Assembly: GCA_963277665.1 (NCBI GenBank)
Contig: OY728123.1
Location: 629,918,915 to 629,982,914 of the forward strand
Direction of reading: 5' to 3'
DNA from: Viscum album
Lineage: Eukaryota > Streptophyta > Magnoliopsida > Santalales > Viscaceae
Length of the DNA: 64,000 nucleotides
The stretch's first letter is position 1. Each line of letters opens with the position of its first letter. Of the stretch, positions 1 to 12,313 are shown piece by piece. The translations under genes were made by a program, and so were the position numbers. Below the pieces are notes generated by a model, which saw only the letters and a list, made by a program, of their open reading frames with translations, did not search any database and had not been told where the DNA came from.

Positions 1-655
1 TGGATGAGGCCATCCTCTCCATTTTCTATGTTGAAATGATTGTTTAATGCCTTATATTTATATCAATTGTGTGATCACTATTCAAAAACTATATTATCAA
101 CATAAATGTTACATAACAGTCATTAAAACCCAATAGAAAAATTTCTTGTGATTTCTATATCCATAATACATTAAAATAAAGGTAATTTTTCAAAAATGAT
201 TGGGTCATTATAGTTATCATACCATTAGGAACTTCTTATTCTTATTGATGAAATTCAATTGATAATGCCTATGCTTACCCATATTGGGGATTTGAGCTCA
301 CTATTCTTATGTTTCCTTTTCCCAAGGTTATAATGAATTTGTTCGAATGAATTATTTCTATAAGGTATTTCATATTGATGATGATGATGACTTAATTTGA
401 AAATATAAAAAATGGGTTATTTGGGAGAAATGTTCATATGATGACATGAGTATTATTAATGTCATAGTTTGTACTTATTCTTTAAAACACTAAATAAAAA
501 TGGTCATAGAGAATATATGTGATCCAAATTTTCATTTTAATTTTTAATTATTTTGATGGAAAAAATGGGTCACAATTTTCAGAATCAAATCTTGAAATGT
601 TAACTTTATGATTTCAGCACCAGATCTAAGAGTGTGGGTATTAGGTTGTTATAGT
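1..655 (+). repeat. 3' part of a chromovirus-family LTR (LTR F)
   Basis: This is the terminal portion of a long terminal repeat that begins outside the window. It aligns by eye with 6,580-7,235: both contain a 'gatgaaatt' stretch, a 'cttatgtttcc'-like pyrimidine tract followed by 'aaggttataatgaat', and later 'aaaaaatgggtcacaatttt'. The same tract recurs in LTR C near 40,090-40,140 and, inverted, in LTR A near 12,540-12,600, which assigns it to the same family. The right edge is set by the primer-binding-like sequence that follows. There is no coding content. Confidence 0.6.
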
Positions 656-667
656 TGGTATAGGAGG
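656..667 (+). other. Probable primer-binding site (iMet type), degraded
   Basis: TGGTATAGGAGG directly follows the LTR end and matches 9 of 12 positions of TGGTATCAGAGC, the initiator-Met primer-binding sequence usual in plant LTR retrotransposons. It marks LTR F as a 5' LTR of a plus-oriented element. Confidence 0.4.
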
Positions 668-1865
668 TCTTCTTTGATAACATGGGATATTAGGATATTA
701 TAATGTTGGGTTACAATAATAGTTATAGATAACATATTTGGTCTATAATATTAATTTTGATCGTAAGTTCAATGTCTTTGACTCCCCTTTTATTTTTTAT
801 GAAATGAGATATTAAAGTGATTAATGAATCATTATGAGATAACTTATTAGATTGAAGTGTATATATATATTAGGTTTAATGTGAAGTATTCCTTTACAAT
901 TTGTGGGAATATGTTTGATGGTATTTTTAAACATTAGGTTTTTTTGATCTTGGATATTGAGGTAATTATCATAACCCTTGTTTTATCATAGAGATGAACA
1001 TGAGATTGAAAATTTATTTGGTGATTATGTTATTAATGATTTTAAAAAAATGGAGATACCATGACATTCTTGGTATTATAAGGTGAATGTTATGAGATAA
1101 CCTTTGAGTTTAAGAAACCATTTTATTTTGAAGTTATTTAGGAATGATTTAGTTGGAACTTTTGGAATTACTATTGATTTTTTAAGTCTAATGTATCATA
1201 TGAATGTTAACCCATTTTTGGAATTATATTAAATTGTGAATACCATTTCGGTATTATCTAATTTCAAAAGATATTTGGATATATATTTATCTCTTTTATG
1301 GTTATTTTTTCTTGAAAATTTATTTTAGTACTTCAGGAATGAGAAAACTTCATCCCAAATACACATCATTTTGAGAGAAATATGATATTGGGGAGGAAAT
1401 GGATTTAAGGATCAATGTTTACTAATCATGTAAGTTTATTTTAATTTTTTCTTAGTCTACATGGTAAGATAATTCCTCAACTCTTGAAAAAGGATCTTTA
1501 AGTTAAATTTATATCATAACACCTTAAATTCTATCGAACTGATGGTCTTTTGGATAATCAAAGATTTATGGTTATGTGGACCATATATTTCCATTATTTA
1601 TTAAATTTATTGTGATAAATGACCCGAAATACTCTCTATAATTATTTACACTTTTACCCTATTCCCACCTTTGTTCTCCAATTTGGAAACCCAATTATGT
1701 ATTATTCAAGATGACCTTTTTTTCTTGGATTTATATATTATTAATAAGATTTTTCTCGAACCCTTTTTATGTCATGGGTTTACAGAAAAAAATTAATTCA
1801 AATTTCCAGCATTTTATTACTAAGATATAGTTCAAATTGTGGGGATGCAATTTATTAGGGGGGTT
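668..1865 (+). other. Short internal region between LTRs F and E
   Basis: About 1.2 kb lies between the primer-binding-like site and the next LTR. I found no recognisable gag or pol motif in any frame. It ends in a purine-rich tract (attagggggg, about 1,855-1,864) of the kind that precedes a 3' LTR. It may be an internally deleted or non-autonomous element, or the join of two separate LTR copies. Confidence 0.35.
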
Positions 1866-3070
1866 ATAGGACCCTATGATTTTAAAATAAGAAAATTATA
1901 TTATATTGAATAAAAGAAATGAACCATAGAGTTTATATTATGTTACCCATAAAAATAATTTATTATTCAATTAAATGAAACCCTCAGTTTAGATTTCATT
2001 ACACACAACCCTAAGATTTTTATTTTTAATAACATATTCTACACGCAAAACAAAACTTAAACAACCCACGATATATATTGCAGTTATAACATAGCTGTTA
2101 AATAATTGGGTATGAATATTATTCACTAATTTATTATATATATATATGTATTAATCAATATAAATTATTTATAAATATTTATTATATAATATATCAATTT
2201 TTAATAAAGTGATATTATTCATTAATAATATGTTTTCTTCAAAAACGTTTTTTAATTATTTTGATGAAAAATACTATAATCAATTTATGGAACTTTTAAA
2301 AAATTTATTTTATAAAATGAACATAATTTTTTTAATTTGAATATAAAAATTTACTTTTTTTGAAATATTGGGACTTCATAAAAAATACTGATTTTCCAGT
2401 GAATAGTGAAAATAATGATTTTTGTAAGAATTTTTTTTCTTCTCAATAAATTATGTAATTTTAATGTCCCAATAAGTTTTGAATATGTTTTGAGTTAACC
2501 TATGTATTTTTTATTTATATTAAATTCATTTATTACTTTTAATAAACTTCATATTTCATTTTAATATAAATTTGTGTTTTGGTTTAAAAATAAGGTTTCT
2601 AAAAATAGTTTTAAAATAAATAATGTTTCGAAAACTTAATTAATCAAAATAAATCTTATAGTGTAATATTTTAAATGAAATTAACAGATTATATATCTTA
2701 TAATTTTAATTTAGTTTCATATAATGAATATTATGAATCATAGAGTTAGTATAGAATCACCATTTTTAAAAAGACACTCTTCTTAAAACCTGACGTCTCG
2801 TTGCGTCTGTGTGATTAATATTAAAATAAAATTTACCACTTATGTGATTTGAATTTTGAAAAATGGATTAAATATTTGGAATCTTAATAATTTATCATTT
2901 CTAATATCTCTAAATGATTTTTTATCATAGTCCAAAACCCATATTTTGGACATATTTTAGTCTTGTACTTTATTTGATTGAAAATGGACTATTATTGGGT
3001 GTTATTTAAATGAAAAAATGGTAGAAATTCACTAATTCATAAACATTAAAATTTTTATACTCACCCCACT

Positions 3071-3078
3071 TATAAATA
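3071..3078 (+). promoter_or_regulatory. TATA box of LTR E
   Basis: TATAAATA lies in a locally C-rich context ('ccccacttataaatagccc') about 1.2 kb into the LTR. The equivalent C-rich TATA context occurs in LTR C at 37,888 and, degraded, in LTR D near 61,097. It probably marks the U3/R junction. Confidence 0.5.
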
Positions 3079-3246
3079 GCCCACTGTATCCCCCTATCTT
3101 CACACCTTCAAAACCAATTGTTTTAGAAAATACCTAAAATTATCTTCTAAAATACACTAATACCATCCTATAATCCTTAATTTGGAAATATAAAAAACAC
3201 TGTAAGGGATTTTGGTCAAAAAAATGGGTTATGAAATCATAAGTTT

Positions 3247-3694
3247 TGTGTATGGTGGTCTACCCCCTCACAAAATGATGTCATTGGTTTTGACATTACT
3301 AACTCTCACGGTTAGGTATGATGATGGATATAATGTTTATATATGAATTTATAAAATAATTATATATTTGTAGTAATTATATAATACAAACCATTATTTT
3401 TATTCCCATTTCATAGGGGATATAATAATGTTGCATGTCTGTATGGTAGACTACTACCTCAGAAAGCGATGCAATTCATTTTTCAGTAACGCTTTACATA
3501 GAATGTAACAAGGGAAACTATGATAAATATATGTGATATAAGTGAAATAATTATTATATTAAGGAAATATTTACCATTATATAAATAATATATATCATTT
3601 TATTTATATCCTTTTAACTCACTAAAAAATTGATAGTGTCATTCATGTACGTGTGGACTACCACCTTCAAGAAGAGATGTGACTATATTTTCTT
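3247..3694 (+). repeat. Three LTR subrepeats with a conserved hairpin core
   Basis: Three copies, at about 3,247-3,290, 3,434-3,485 and 3,644-3,694, are spaced 190-210 bp apart. The core is GTGTGTATGTGTGGACTACC-like followed by ACCTCCACAAAGTGATGT-like sequence. It stays GC-richer than its surroundings. The same core, in the same position downstream of the TATA box, recurs in the other LTRs of the family. Confidence 0.6.
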
Positions 3695-6302
3695 CACCAA
3701 ATAACAAGAATGAAATATATATATATATATATATATAATTAAATAATATGGTATTTATGATCTAATTATCATTATTTTAAAGAAAAATATTACTTACCTT
3801 CTTTCCATAATGATCACTGAAAAATTGAAACCTTTCAAATGTGAATTTATGACATACCATCTTTATGGTCGTTTTGTTAGATCATTTTTCATAAAAAAAC
3901 ATTATTATTTGTTTTAATATTATTATTTACATAAAAAATGATAAATTTTTTCTTTTTTTTAAATTATTTGGATATAAAATATTTTTAAGAAATAGAACTT
4001 TCATTACAAAGCACGTAAGGGAATACAAAAAAATTTGCACCCAAAAAAATATAGTAATTTTATTAATGAAAAATTGTTAATATGTTATAAAATGATCATA
4101 TATTATATTATAAATATTAATATTGTTATTTAATAAGTGATAAAAAAGATTAAAACCATTATACATGATGATAAATCATGATCAAACAAAATGAAGAATG
4201 AGGTAAGATTATTTCTTGTCTCACTTTTATTTTTGTGAGATATATGCCATATTTAACACATTTTTTTGTTTTATCATTTATATAATTAAAACTATTTTAT
4301 TTTATTATTATTATAATTAAATTTATTTGGATTTAAATATCCATGTTAGGATCTATCTTTCATGGTGTGTATGGTTTCAATGTTACCAAAGCGATAAGTG
4401 ATTTTTGTCTCAATTTTACTTATGTGAGATGTATGTTATATTATAAATCTATCTTATTTTATGTGGGTTATATGATGAATCCATGACATTTTATATCATG
4501 AATAAACTTATTCTATTGTTATTATATTTTTCATTTAATGTTATGTTTTCTTAGGGAGTATGATTTAATGTTACAAAAGTGGTAAGAATCATTTGTTACA
4601 ATCTAATAGTTTATTGGGATTATTGATCATTAATATTATAATGATGAAATATTATGATACATATCTCAAGGAACTCTTAAATTACATTAAACTATAGTTA
4701 TAAATTATATCTATAATAAATAGTTCAATTTTCCAGTCTTTGGTAAATAAAATTGTCAAGAAAATGTTTTTAAGAGAATCAGACTTTATTTCTCTCTTGA
4801 GTCAAAAATCTATTTTCTTCCAAAAAAAACATTTTATGAAACATTTTTCAAAAAGGTTTTATCTCTTTTCAAAATGATTAATTAAATAATTTGACCCATT
4901 TTTTCTTGTTTCAATTTATTTTTCATATTTGTTAGTTTCAGAACAAGGCACTTTTCTAATATTTTTACCATGAAAAAGAAAATTTCTTTACAACATGTAC
5001 AAAATTGCCCACTAACATGACCATTATTTATTTTAAGATTACATTGAAATTATATACAAATTTTAAAATATTTATTTCACTATATTCTATAATTTTTTTT
5101 GGTTTTTAGAAATTATCTTTCAAGGATAAGTATTTTATAAATGTTATGTGTTTTAGAAAGTGATTTTCAAAATGGAAATTATATCATCCTCAAGAATGAA
5201 TGTAATGATATTTTTATTCGTCATCATAAAAAACAATTTTTGTTACTTATCTTTTAGTGGGGATATTTGTTATTAACATTATTTTCATTATTTCTCTATG
5301 AGGAATGAGAATATTTAAAAGATATTTCTATGGAACAATATCCTCATCCCATTTCGTGAGGATTGGTAAAGTGCATCCCAAATAACCGATATCAAATTTG
5401 AGCGGAGATAAATTTATGTGTTACTATAGAAATATTGTACCAGTCACTATAGCAGGTACTGTTCTATACTATAAGAGCCAGAACTATTCATCTGTTTGGT
5501 ATTTCAGACCACTGGTTCGGTTCTAGAGTATTTTAAGGCCTTAAGTACACCCATTTCCATCGATCTAGTAAGTCTTTCAGGCCTCATTAAGGCCTTTGGG
5601 CCACCACAAGCCCTTCGGTCCACCTCAAGGAATTTGAGACACATGAAATTGTGCTTAAATGGACCAGGTAGACTCTACACGGAGCATGCTCTAGATGAGG
5701 ATTCAGAGCAGGAACATTCACCAAAGTAGAGATGAAGGATTTGGAAGAATGAGAGGGTATATCAATTACCATTAGGACTAGACTATGCATGCACCAGAAT
5801 CCTTGATGATTTTCAAATAAAAGTGGAGATTTGACATCATGATGTAGATACTGGGGATGGGAAGTTCAATGTATTTATGGTCTGGGAGAATTTCTCTAGG
5901 ACCTTTGGGTCATATAATTCCACAAATCCAATATGCCATGTAAGGGTTCCCCTATAACCCTTAATACCTAGATTATCAGAAATGAATAAAAATAGAAGGG
6001 CTTTGATCTTTTTGGGGAAAAATGAGATTTCTATGAAATATGTTTCTCCTCCATGAGTTAATCACGTTTCAAATATATTGTTATGGAACACATTAATTTT
6101 ACATGGGATGATCATGTTCCAATGATAATGAAAATTAACACAATTAATTTACATGGGTTATCCAGGTCATGAAAGAATAATGACAGTTTTCATGATTTTT
6201 ATAATTAAATGAAATCTATTTTTTACACTAGTCATGAAATGACTCTTATATATTACTTGTATAATATGGAAGACAATATAGATCTCGGAGGACCTGTTAT
6301 AT

Positions 6303-6478
6303 CATATATGATGGGGTGGAACAGAAATATTTGGCTGGGCATTTTATTGCATATTTGATGGGGCGATCCAGATAGTGATGGGTGAGATCATTACAGCTTA
6401 TACAATAGGGTGGCCCAGATAGTGCCAGGTTAGAACATTAAAGCTTATATGACATGTGAATCTTGATAGCGAACCAAT
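6303..6478 (+). repeat. 47-bp tandem repeat, about 3.7 copies
   Basis: Units begin at 6,303, 6,350, 6,397 and 6,444 (the last partial), each 47 bp by count. They share 'catat..gatggggtgg.cc' and 'agatagtg' segments. The copies are diverged but in register, and lie inside LTR E. Confidence 0.6.
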
Positions 6479-7249
6479 TAATTGGTTAATGGACCATTTA
6501 TAGAGAGAGAATAAGGGCAGAGTTACATAATGTTTTCTCTTATGGATTTAACAGGGATCCAATTGTTTTTTATATGGGTTTAACACGAGTTATAATGGAT
6601 TTTTTCCAAGTTACCAATTCATTTATTTTATGATTTATATGGTTTTATAATTTTTCTTATGATAAATATTGATATCACGTATATCATGACTATTGATTTT
6701 GATGACTCTTAACCTCACTATATTTTCATATTTTATGATCCAGTTATTGAGGTGTATGATTTATTTTATGATTTTCTCATGAACATTGATTATGTCTTCA
6801 TACCCTTATGCATTTCTTATTCTCATTGATGAAATTAAATTTATAATGATTATGTTTAAACTTTATCATAATTTTAGATCAACCTTATTATTTTTTCTTT
6901 TCCATAGTTTATAAATAATGAGGTTGAATGAATTATGTATAGAAGGGATTTCATATAGATGATCATGATGAATAAATGTGAAATAAGAAAACAAGGATTA
7001 CGTTTGAGAAATTCCCATTTTATGATATGGATATTTTTTTAAATGACTTTTTTAATAATTATATAAAAATATAAACCTAAAATTTCATTCATAATTTAAG
7101 TAATGCAATTTTCATTTTGATTTTGTAAGGTTTTTATATAAAAAATGGGTCACAATTTTCATAATCGAAGTTGAAAAAGTAAAGACTATGAATTCAGAAC
7201 CAAATCTAGATGTGTGCGTCTTAGGATTTTATACACCAATTCATTTGAA

Positions 7250-8560
7250 TGACTTTGTTTTTTATATTAGTATTTATTCATTATCAGTGTTTCTAGGTTC
7301 CATGGGTAGTTTTTTGGGAAGATAGACCCTAGAAAATGGTTGGTGAATCACTTATATAACCATGTGGATAACTCTATTAGGATGTTGGTTTAAATACAAT
7401 GATATTTTTCATGGATTTAGAAAGGTTTTTCTAACTAGGTGTTATCTAGTTGTAACCATTCCTCTTTGTTTTTTATTGATTTTGGAGGACACACACAATT
7501 GGTGTACAATTTTTTTAACCATGCTTCCAAACTCTATGTGCCATCTAGGACCATTAAATTTTGATAAATGACCTTTTTGTGCATGAAATAGTTCACTCCC
7601 CATTGGGTTATTTATCCTCCTACACATTCATATCCATACCCTCTTTTGTTTTGGAGAAGCATACCTAGGTTTTTAGGGGATCAATTTATTCTTTTGGTGA
7701 TATATTTAAAGTTAATATTGATTTATTCATGATTTATCCTTTATTTAACCATATTATTCATTTTTATTATATTTTGGTTGAATTGTGAAACCATAGAATT
7801 AACTATAGAAAATATAGAGGTTTTAATGGTGGATTTGGTTTTTTTATTTGTGTTTTAGGTGTATGAGGACCTATCTGCCACGAATGAAATGTTTTTTGTT
7901 GAGGGAAACAAGTTTATATTTTATTTTGATATAAGTGTCTCTATTTAAGTGATCTTTCCAAGAATAAAATCATATTATTAGATTCCCTTTATTTTTATAA
8001 TAATACTCCCTTTAAATTTATTTATGAATTATAGTTCGTCCATTTTTATGTGATTCATGATTTATATTGGAAATTTAATTATTTTGATTTAATTATCGAA
8101 GGGATTTCACTTTAACATATTCTATATTATTGTAAAAATGACCAAATATGATTTAGTACTTTCAAATGGATATTTGAGAGGTTTTTCAAACTGTTCTATC
8201 ATGGTGTTGAAATATTAAAAAAATATGGGAATAAATAATTTATGAAATTGGTTTTTTTATTGGTCTCATCTGACATACACTTGTTATCTATAAAAATGAA
8301 TTCAATGTGGTTTTTTATAAAAATGGTTTTCCTTGGGGAAATAAATTATTTTTAGAATAAGAATGTTTTAAATTTAAGATGTTTATATATTAAAATGGGG
8401 AACATGGTTTGATAAATTGGAATTTAAATGGGTTTTTGTGTAGTAATTGAAGATATTTTATGTGTTTGGATCTAAATAGAACATGGGATAACATGGTTGT
8501 GTATATGATGACTTAGGCCTTGATACCAGACCATATTACAAGGAATCAATAAGGAATGTT
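7250..8560. repeat. Left terminal repeat G of an unassigned LTR-like element
   Basis: This direct repeat is paired with 10,960-12,313. Matching blocks are 7,595-7,700 with 11,338-11,420 ('actccccatt' then 'atttatcct/attcatcct'), 7,836-7,885 with 11,590-11,640 ('gtgt..gaggacct'), 8,010-8,130 with 11,770-11,870 ('catgattta'), and 8,470-8,545 with 12,215-12,313 ('tagaacat' to 'ttacaagg'). The family is not recognised and the orientation is not established. Confidence 0.5.
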
Positions 8561-10959
8561 GTAAAAAAGAGCACTATATAATTTAGGCAGGAATCTGGAG
8601 GGATATTTCAAAACTTTTTCAAAGAGTTTATGGGAGATTTTGGAAGGAATAATGAGAGAGATTCTAAATGTGATTCTTAAATTTTTTTGGAAAATTTTAT
8701 TTCACAAGATATTTTGTGAAGGGAGTTTGGATTGGTTCCCTTGGTTTAATGGTGTAATTTTTTTGTTTAATAAGCATGGATAGTTAGGATAATGTATTAT
8801 GTTAGTTTCAAAGTACCTACCTAAAAGGTCATTATAGAATATATTATGTTTATATGGGAGTTCTCTTTTAGTTTTCTAATATATTTTTCCAATTTGATCT
8901 TTTATTTTTGGAATACCCCTAGAATCGAAATGGATTAAGAGAATACCTTGCGGTTTTTTTGATTCTTGTCATTATCAGCATTTAATTACAAATAATGTTT
9001 CTGGTGAAATGGTGGTAGGATTTTTGGGGTGCCTGTTGACTAATCCAACCAATAAAATTGTCAATTTTTATGTTTTATTAATGTTTAATGGTTTGTTTGT
9101 GTTTTATCGTGGAATGTAGTTTCCACTTATAATTTTAAGTGGGGATTTAAATGTAAAGTACTTTTAAGTGATAAAAGATGATTTCAAATATTAATTTTTA
9201 ATTTTTAATGTGTTTTTACCCCAATTAGGTTATTAAATGAAGTTATAAGTTTGGATTTAAAATTCTGACAGTTTTTTTCTTGGCTATTGATGCAAAAAAT
9301 TCCAAATTTCTAGGTTTTTTGAATTTTTGGAATATGAATTTTATAAATTGTGTGCTATTTTAAAACGCCTTGAATGTAGTTGGTTTATGAAGGGATATAA
9401 AAATATGGGGTTTTTAATCCTGTTGAGGGTTTTTAGTGATAATTTATTAGTTAATAAAATTGTTTTACGAATGTTTTTGTGTATTTATTTGGAATATGTT
9501 TTAGGAAATAATTTCAAGATCCTGAATTTATTGAATGTTTTTTGTTAGTACCTATAACCATTGATAAATGACTTGTAATTCCATTAATTTTGATATAGGC
9601 CTATTTGGAACTTTGAGTAATTTCTTAAACAGAGTTGGTGAGTGTGAGACCCGCTTGAGTCCTAGGAGGCTTTCTATTAAACATTGATATCATTTAAAAT
9701 ATTTTTTATGTGCTTTTGGTTGTCATGACTTATTTGTATCACATTATATTATCCATTTATAGAACCATTGTTCTTTTTGGACTGTGGGAATGCTTATTTT
9801 GTTTTAGGTTCCCTATTACGTACTGTTGTGTGGGTTTTATTTTTTTAAATTTCAAACTGCTTTGTGGAAATTATTTGGAAGGCGAGTTTGAAAATATATG
9901 TGCTATTATTTGAATTGATTATTTGGGAAAAGAAATTCTAAATATGACAACATGCGCTATAGTTATTTATATGGTTATTAAAAAAATGTCATCTTTTATT
10001 GTTTTCACGTGTTTGAAAAAGAGGTTTGAACTCCACCCTTATTTCTTATAGTAGATGGAAGAGGTGTTTTTAAAAATGGATTGAGGCCTAAAAATGATAT
10101 TTTATGACTGATTATTTTCATTTAAGACTAATAGAATGGTTTTTGGGTAATACTCTTGTTTATTTGTTATCTTCAATTATTGTGGTTTGACTACTTACAA
10201 GATGTCTTTTGTTAAGCCTTTGGGTTTTGAGTTTTGGTGAATACCTCATTGTTTCAGTTTTCATCCTTTGGAAGTTAAAGTGTTTTATTATGTCATTACC
10301 ATTTTGAGGCCAATTTCTTATTGATGTGGGAATTAGGGACATTTGGTGAAATTCTTGGATAAATAGAGAGGATGTTTCGTTCAAACCATTGATCCATTAA
10401 CAATGCCATATTTTTGGTGTTTATTGTTGGACATCATTTTTGGTTGAGGTCTTAGCTTACCCATAGAGTATGGTGGCCCATGTTGAGATCCATTATAATT
10501 TTAAAATTTAAAATGTCATGTGTTATAATTTTTTATCATTATTTTCATTAGGCATATTATGAATTAACCATGTGGGTGTCTACATCCTTGAGATTGGTTT
10601 TATAATGAGGAAGTTGGAACTGGTTCCTCAGTTTTGATGGAATCTTTTTAGATATGTTTTCTCAATGTGGATGTCATTGAATGGGTAGTTCTCTTTTATT
10701 AAAAAATTCAGGAGATTTATAAATGGTGGGGAAATCCGTGATCACTCTCCCTTCCAATTTGATCTTGTAATGGTGACCGTGTTTGAGTTTTGAGATTATG
10801 TGGGTTGATGTTTTGGAATAATGAAATTACTGGTGTTCAGAAGTTTCTTATAAGGTTTCTTTCTAAAGAATATCATCCAACTCAACTCATTCCTTGGTTC
10901 ATGGGTTTCGACCCATTATATTACTTTATTATTAATTTGTGACTTTTTTGGGAAATGGT
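8561..10959. other. Unassigned interior between repeats G and H
   Basis: About 2.4 kb without a recognisable gag, pol or transposase motif. Two short plus-strand open frames (9,327-9,548 and 9,710-9,913) and one minus-strand frame (10,160-10,384) have no motif I can name and look like chance frames in AT-rich DNA. The lack of pol suggests a non-autonomous LTR element, though a fully decayed interior cannot be excluded. Confidence 0.3.
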
Positions 10960-12313
10960 AATTCAGTTGGGATATTTCTGGTTTTCCTCAGGTCACTAGT
11001 ATGCCTTATTTTGTGTTTTATTTACCCATTTATTAATTCGTGGATTTCCTGGCTTCCAAGAGTAAAAAAATTATTTTTTAGAAGGTATAGCTTATTATAA
11101 AGTTGGAAAACAATTTTTCTTTCCATTGGAAAAATCATATAATGCTGTTTTTTGGGGATTGTTTCATTTTACATAGCTATAGAATAATTTATTTCAAACC
11201 TATAAACTCTACAAGTAATCATGTAATTTGGGTTTTTATGAGATAATATCTCCCATAAGGCATGTTTACAGTTTTCTTAATCGTATGTGACATTTCTAGG
11301 TCCTTGAAATTGTGAGAAATTGTCATTTTTAATTGATATATTTTACTCCCCATTAGGCTATTCATCCTAAACATCTGTACAACCCTATCCCATTTTATTT
11401 AGAGCATGATCTCTTAATTTTTTAAAGGTCACTTTTTTTCCATTGTTGATTTAATTCATGGTAAGCTTGATTTCTTCTTGATTTCTCCTTCCTTTTTCCC
11501 AATTCATCATTATTCTTACATTTTAGTGGAAGTGTAAAACTGTATCCTTCCCTCTGGATGAATATATGGATATTAATAGTGTATTTTGTTTTTTAATTAT
11601 TGTTAAGGTGTGTGGGGACCTCTCCAACTCAAATTGTGTGGTTTTAATTGAGGGTGGAATTTTTGGTTTTGATTTCATGGTTGGAATATATATTTTAAGG
11701 TATATATCTAAAGATAAAATTAGATTCTTAATTTTCATTTTTTACTAAATTTAATTAAAATTTAATTACGAATTATGATTTTTCCATGTTTGATTAGATA
11801 CATGATTTATGTGGGAAATTTGATGGTTTAAAATTATTTTTTAAAGGGAGTTAGATTTAACACACACCACATGTTTTTTGACATTGAATAAAGAGATTTG
11901 TTTAATTATAATGGAGTTATGGGATAATTTTTAAACGAATTATTATATGGATTTCAATGAATGAATTGTTATGGTAATAAATGTTTATTGAAATTTGATT
12001 TGTTTTTAGATGGCTCGTGTGATGGGAAATTGTTATGGACTTCAATAAATTTTAAATTTGGGCATCAAAAAGGTATTTTAATTGAGGAAAGGAATTATAT
12101 TTTTAATGGGAATGTTTTTCCATGAATAAATTTTTATTTTAAAATAGGTAAATATCTTTGTTAAATTAATGGATTTTGTGTGTGGTACCTGAGAATGTTT
12201 TCTATGTTGGGGATTGAGTAGAACATAGTAGATCATGAGTGTGTATATTATTAACTTGTCATAGAGACCTTAGCTTATGCTATAGATTCCCTATGTTAAA
12301 TTTTACAAGGGAT
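10960..12313. repeat. Right terminal repeat H, paired with G
   Basis: This is the second copy of the direct repeat at 7,250-8,560. It ends immediately before chromovirus LTR A. Sequence resembling what follows G (a 'gagagattc'-like purine-rich segment near 8,650) appears beyond the chromovirus at about 35,160-35,330. This suggests the chromovirus landed at or near the outer edge of this repeat. Confidence 0.45.

Larger units (their letters stand above)
1866..7235 (+). repeat. Long chromovirus-family LTR (LTR E)
   Basis: The start near 1,866 resembles the start of LTR C (both read 'accctatga', followed later by 'aatgaacca'). The end near 7,235 parallels the end of LTR F. It contains a TATA box at 3,071, three family subrepeats at about 3,247-3,694 and a 47-bp tandem repeat at 6,303-6,478. 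It is about 1.1 kb longer than LTRs A and B. The surplus seems to lie around 5,390-6,480, where a locally GC-richer stretch (5,500-5,720) has no counterpart in the other LTRs. A 77-codon reading frame there (5,496-5,729) shows no known motif. Boundaries are approximate. Confidence 0.5.

Noticed and set aside
3717..3737. AT dinucleotide run as a functional site
   Set aside because: Simple microsatellite in AT-rich DNA with nothing to suggest more.
9327..9913. Possible LINE or membrane-protein remnants in short plus-strand frames
   Set aside because: Hydrophobic residues follow from T-rich codons; no RT or endonuclease motif was found.
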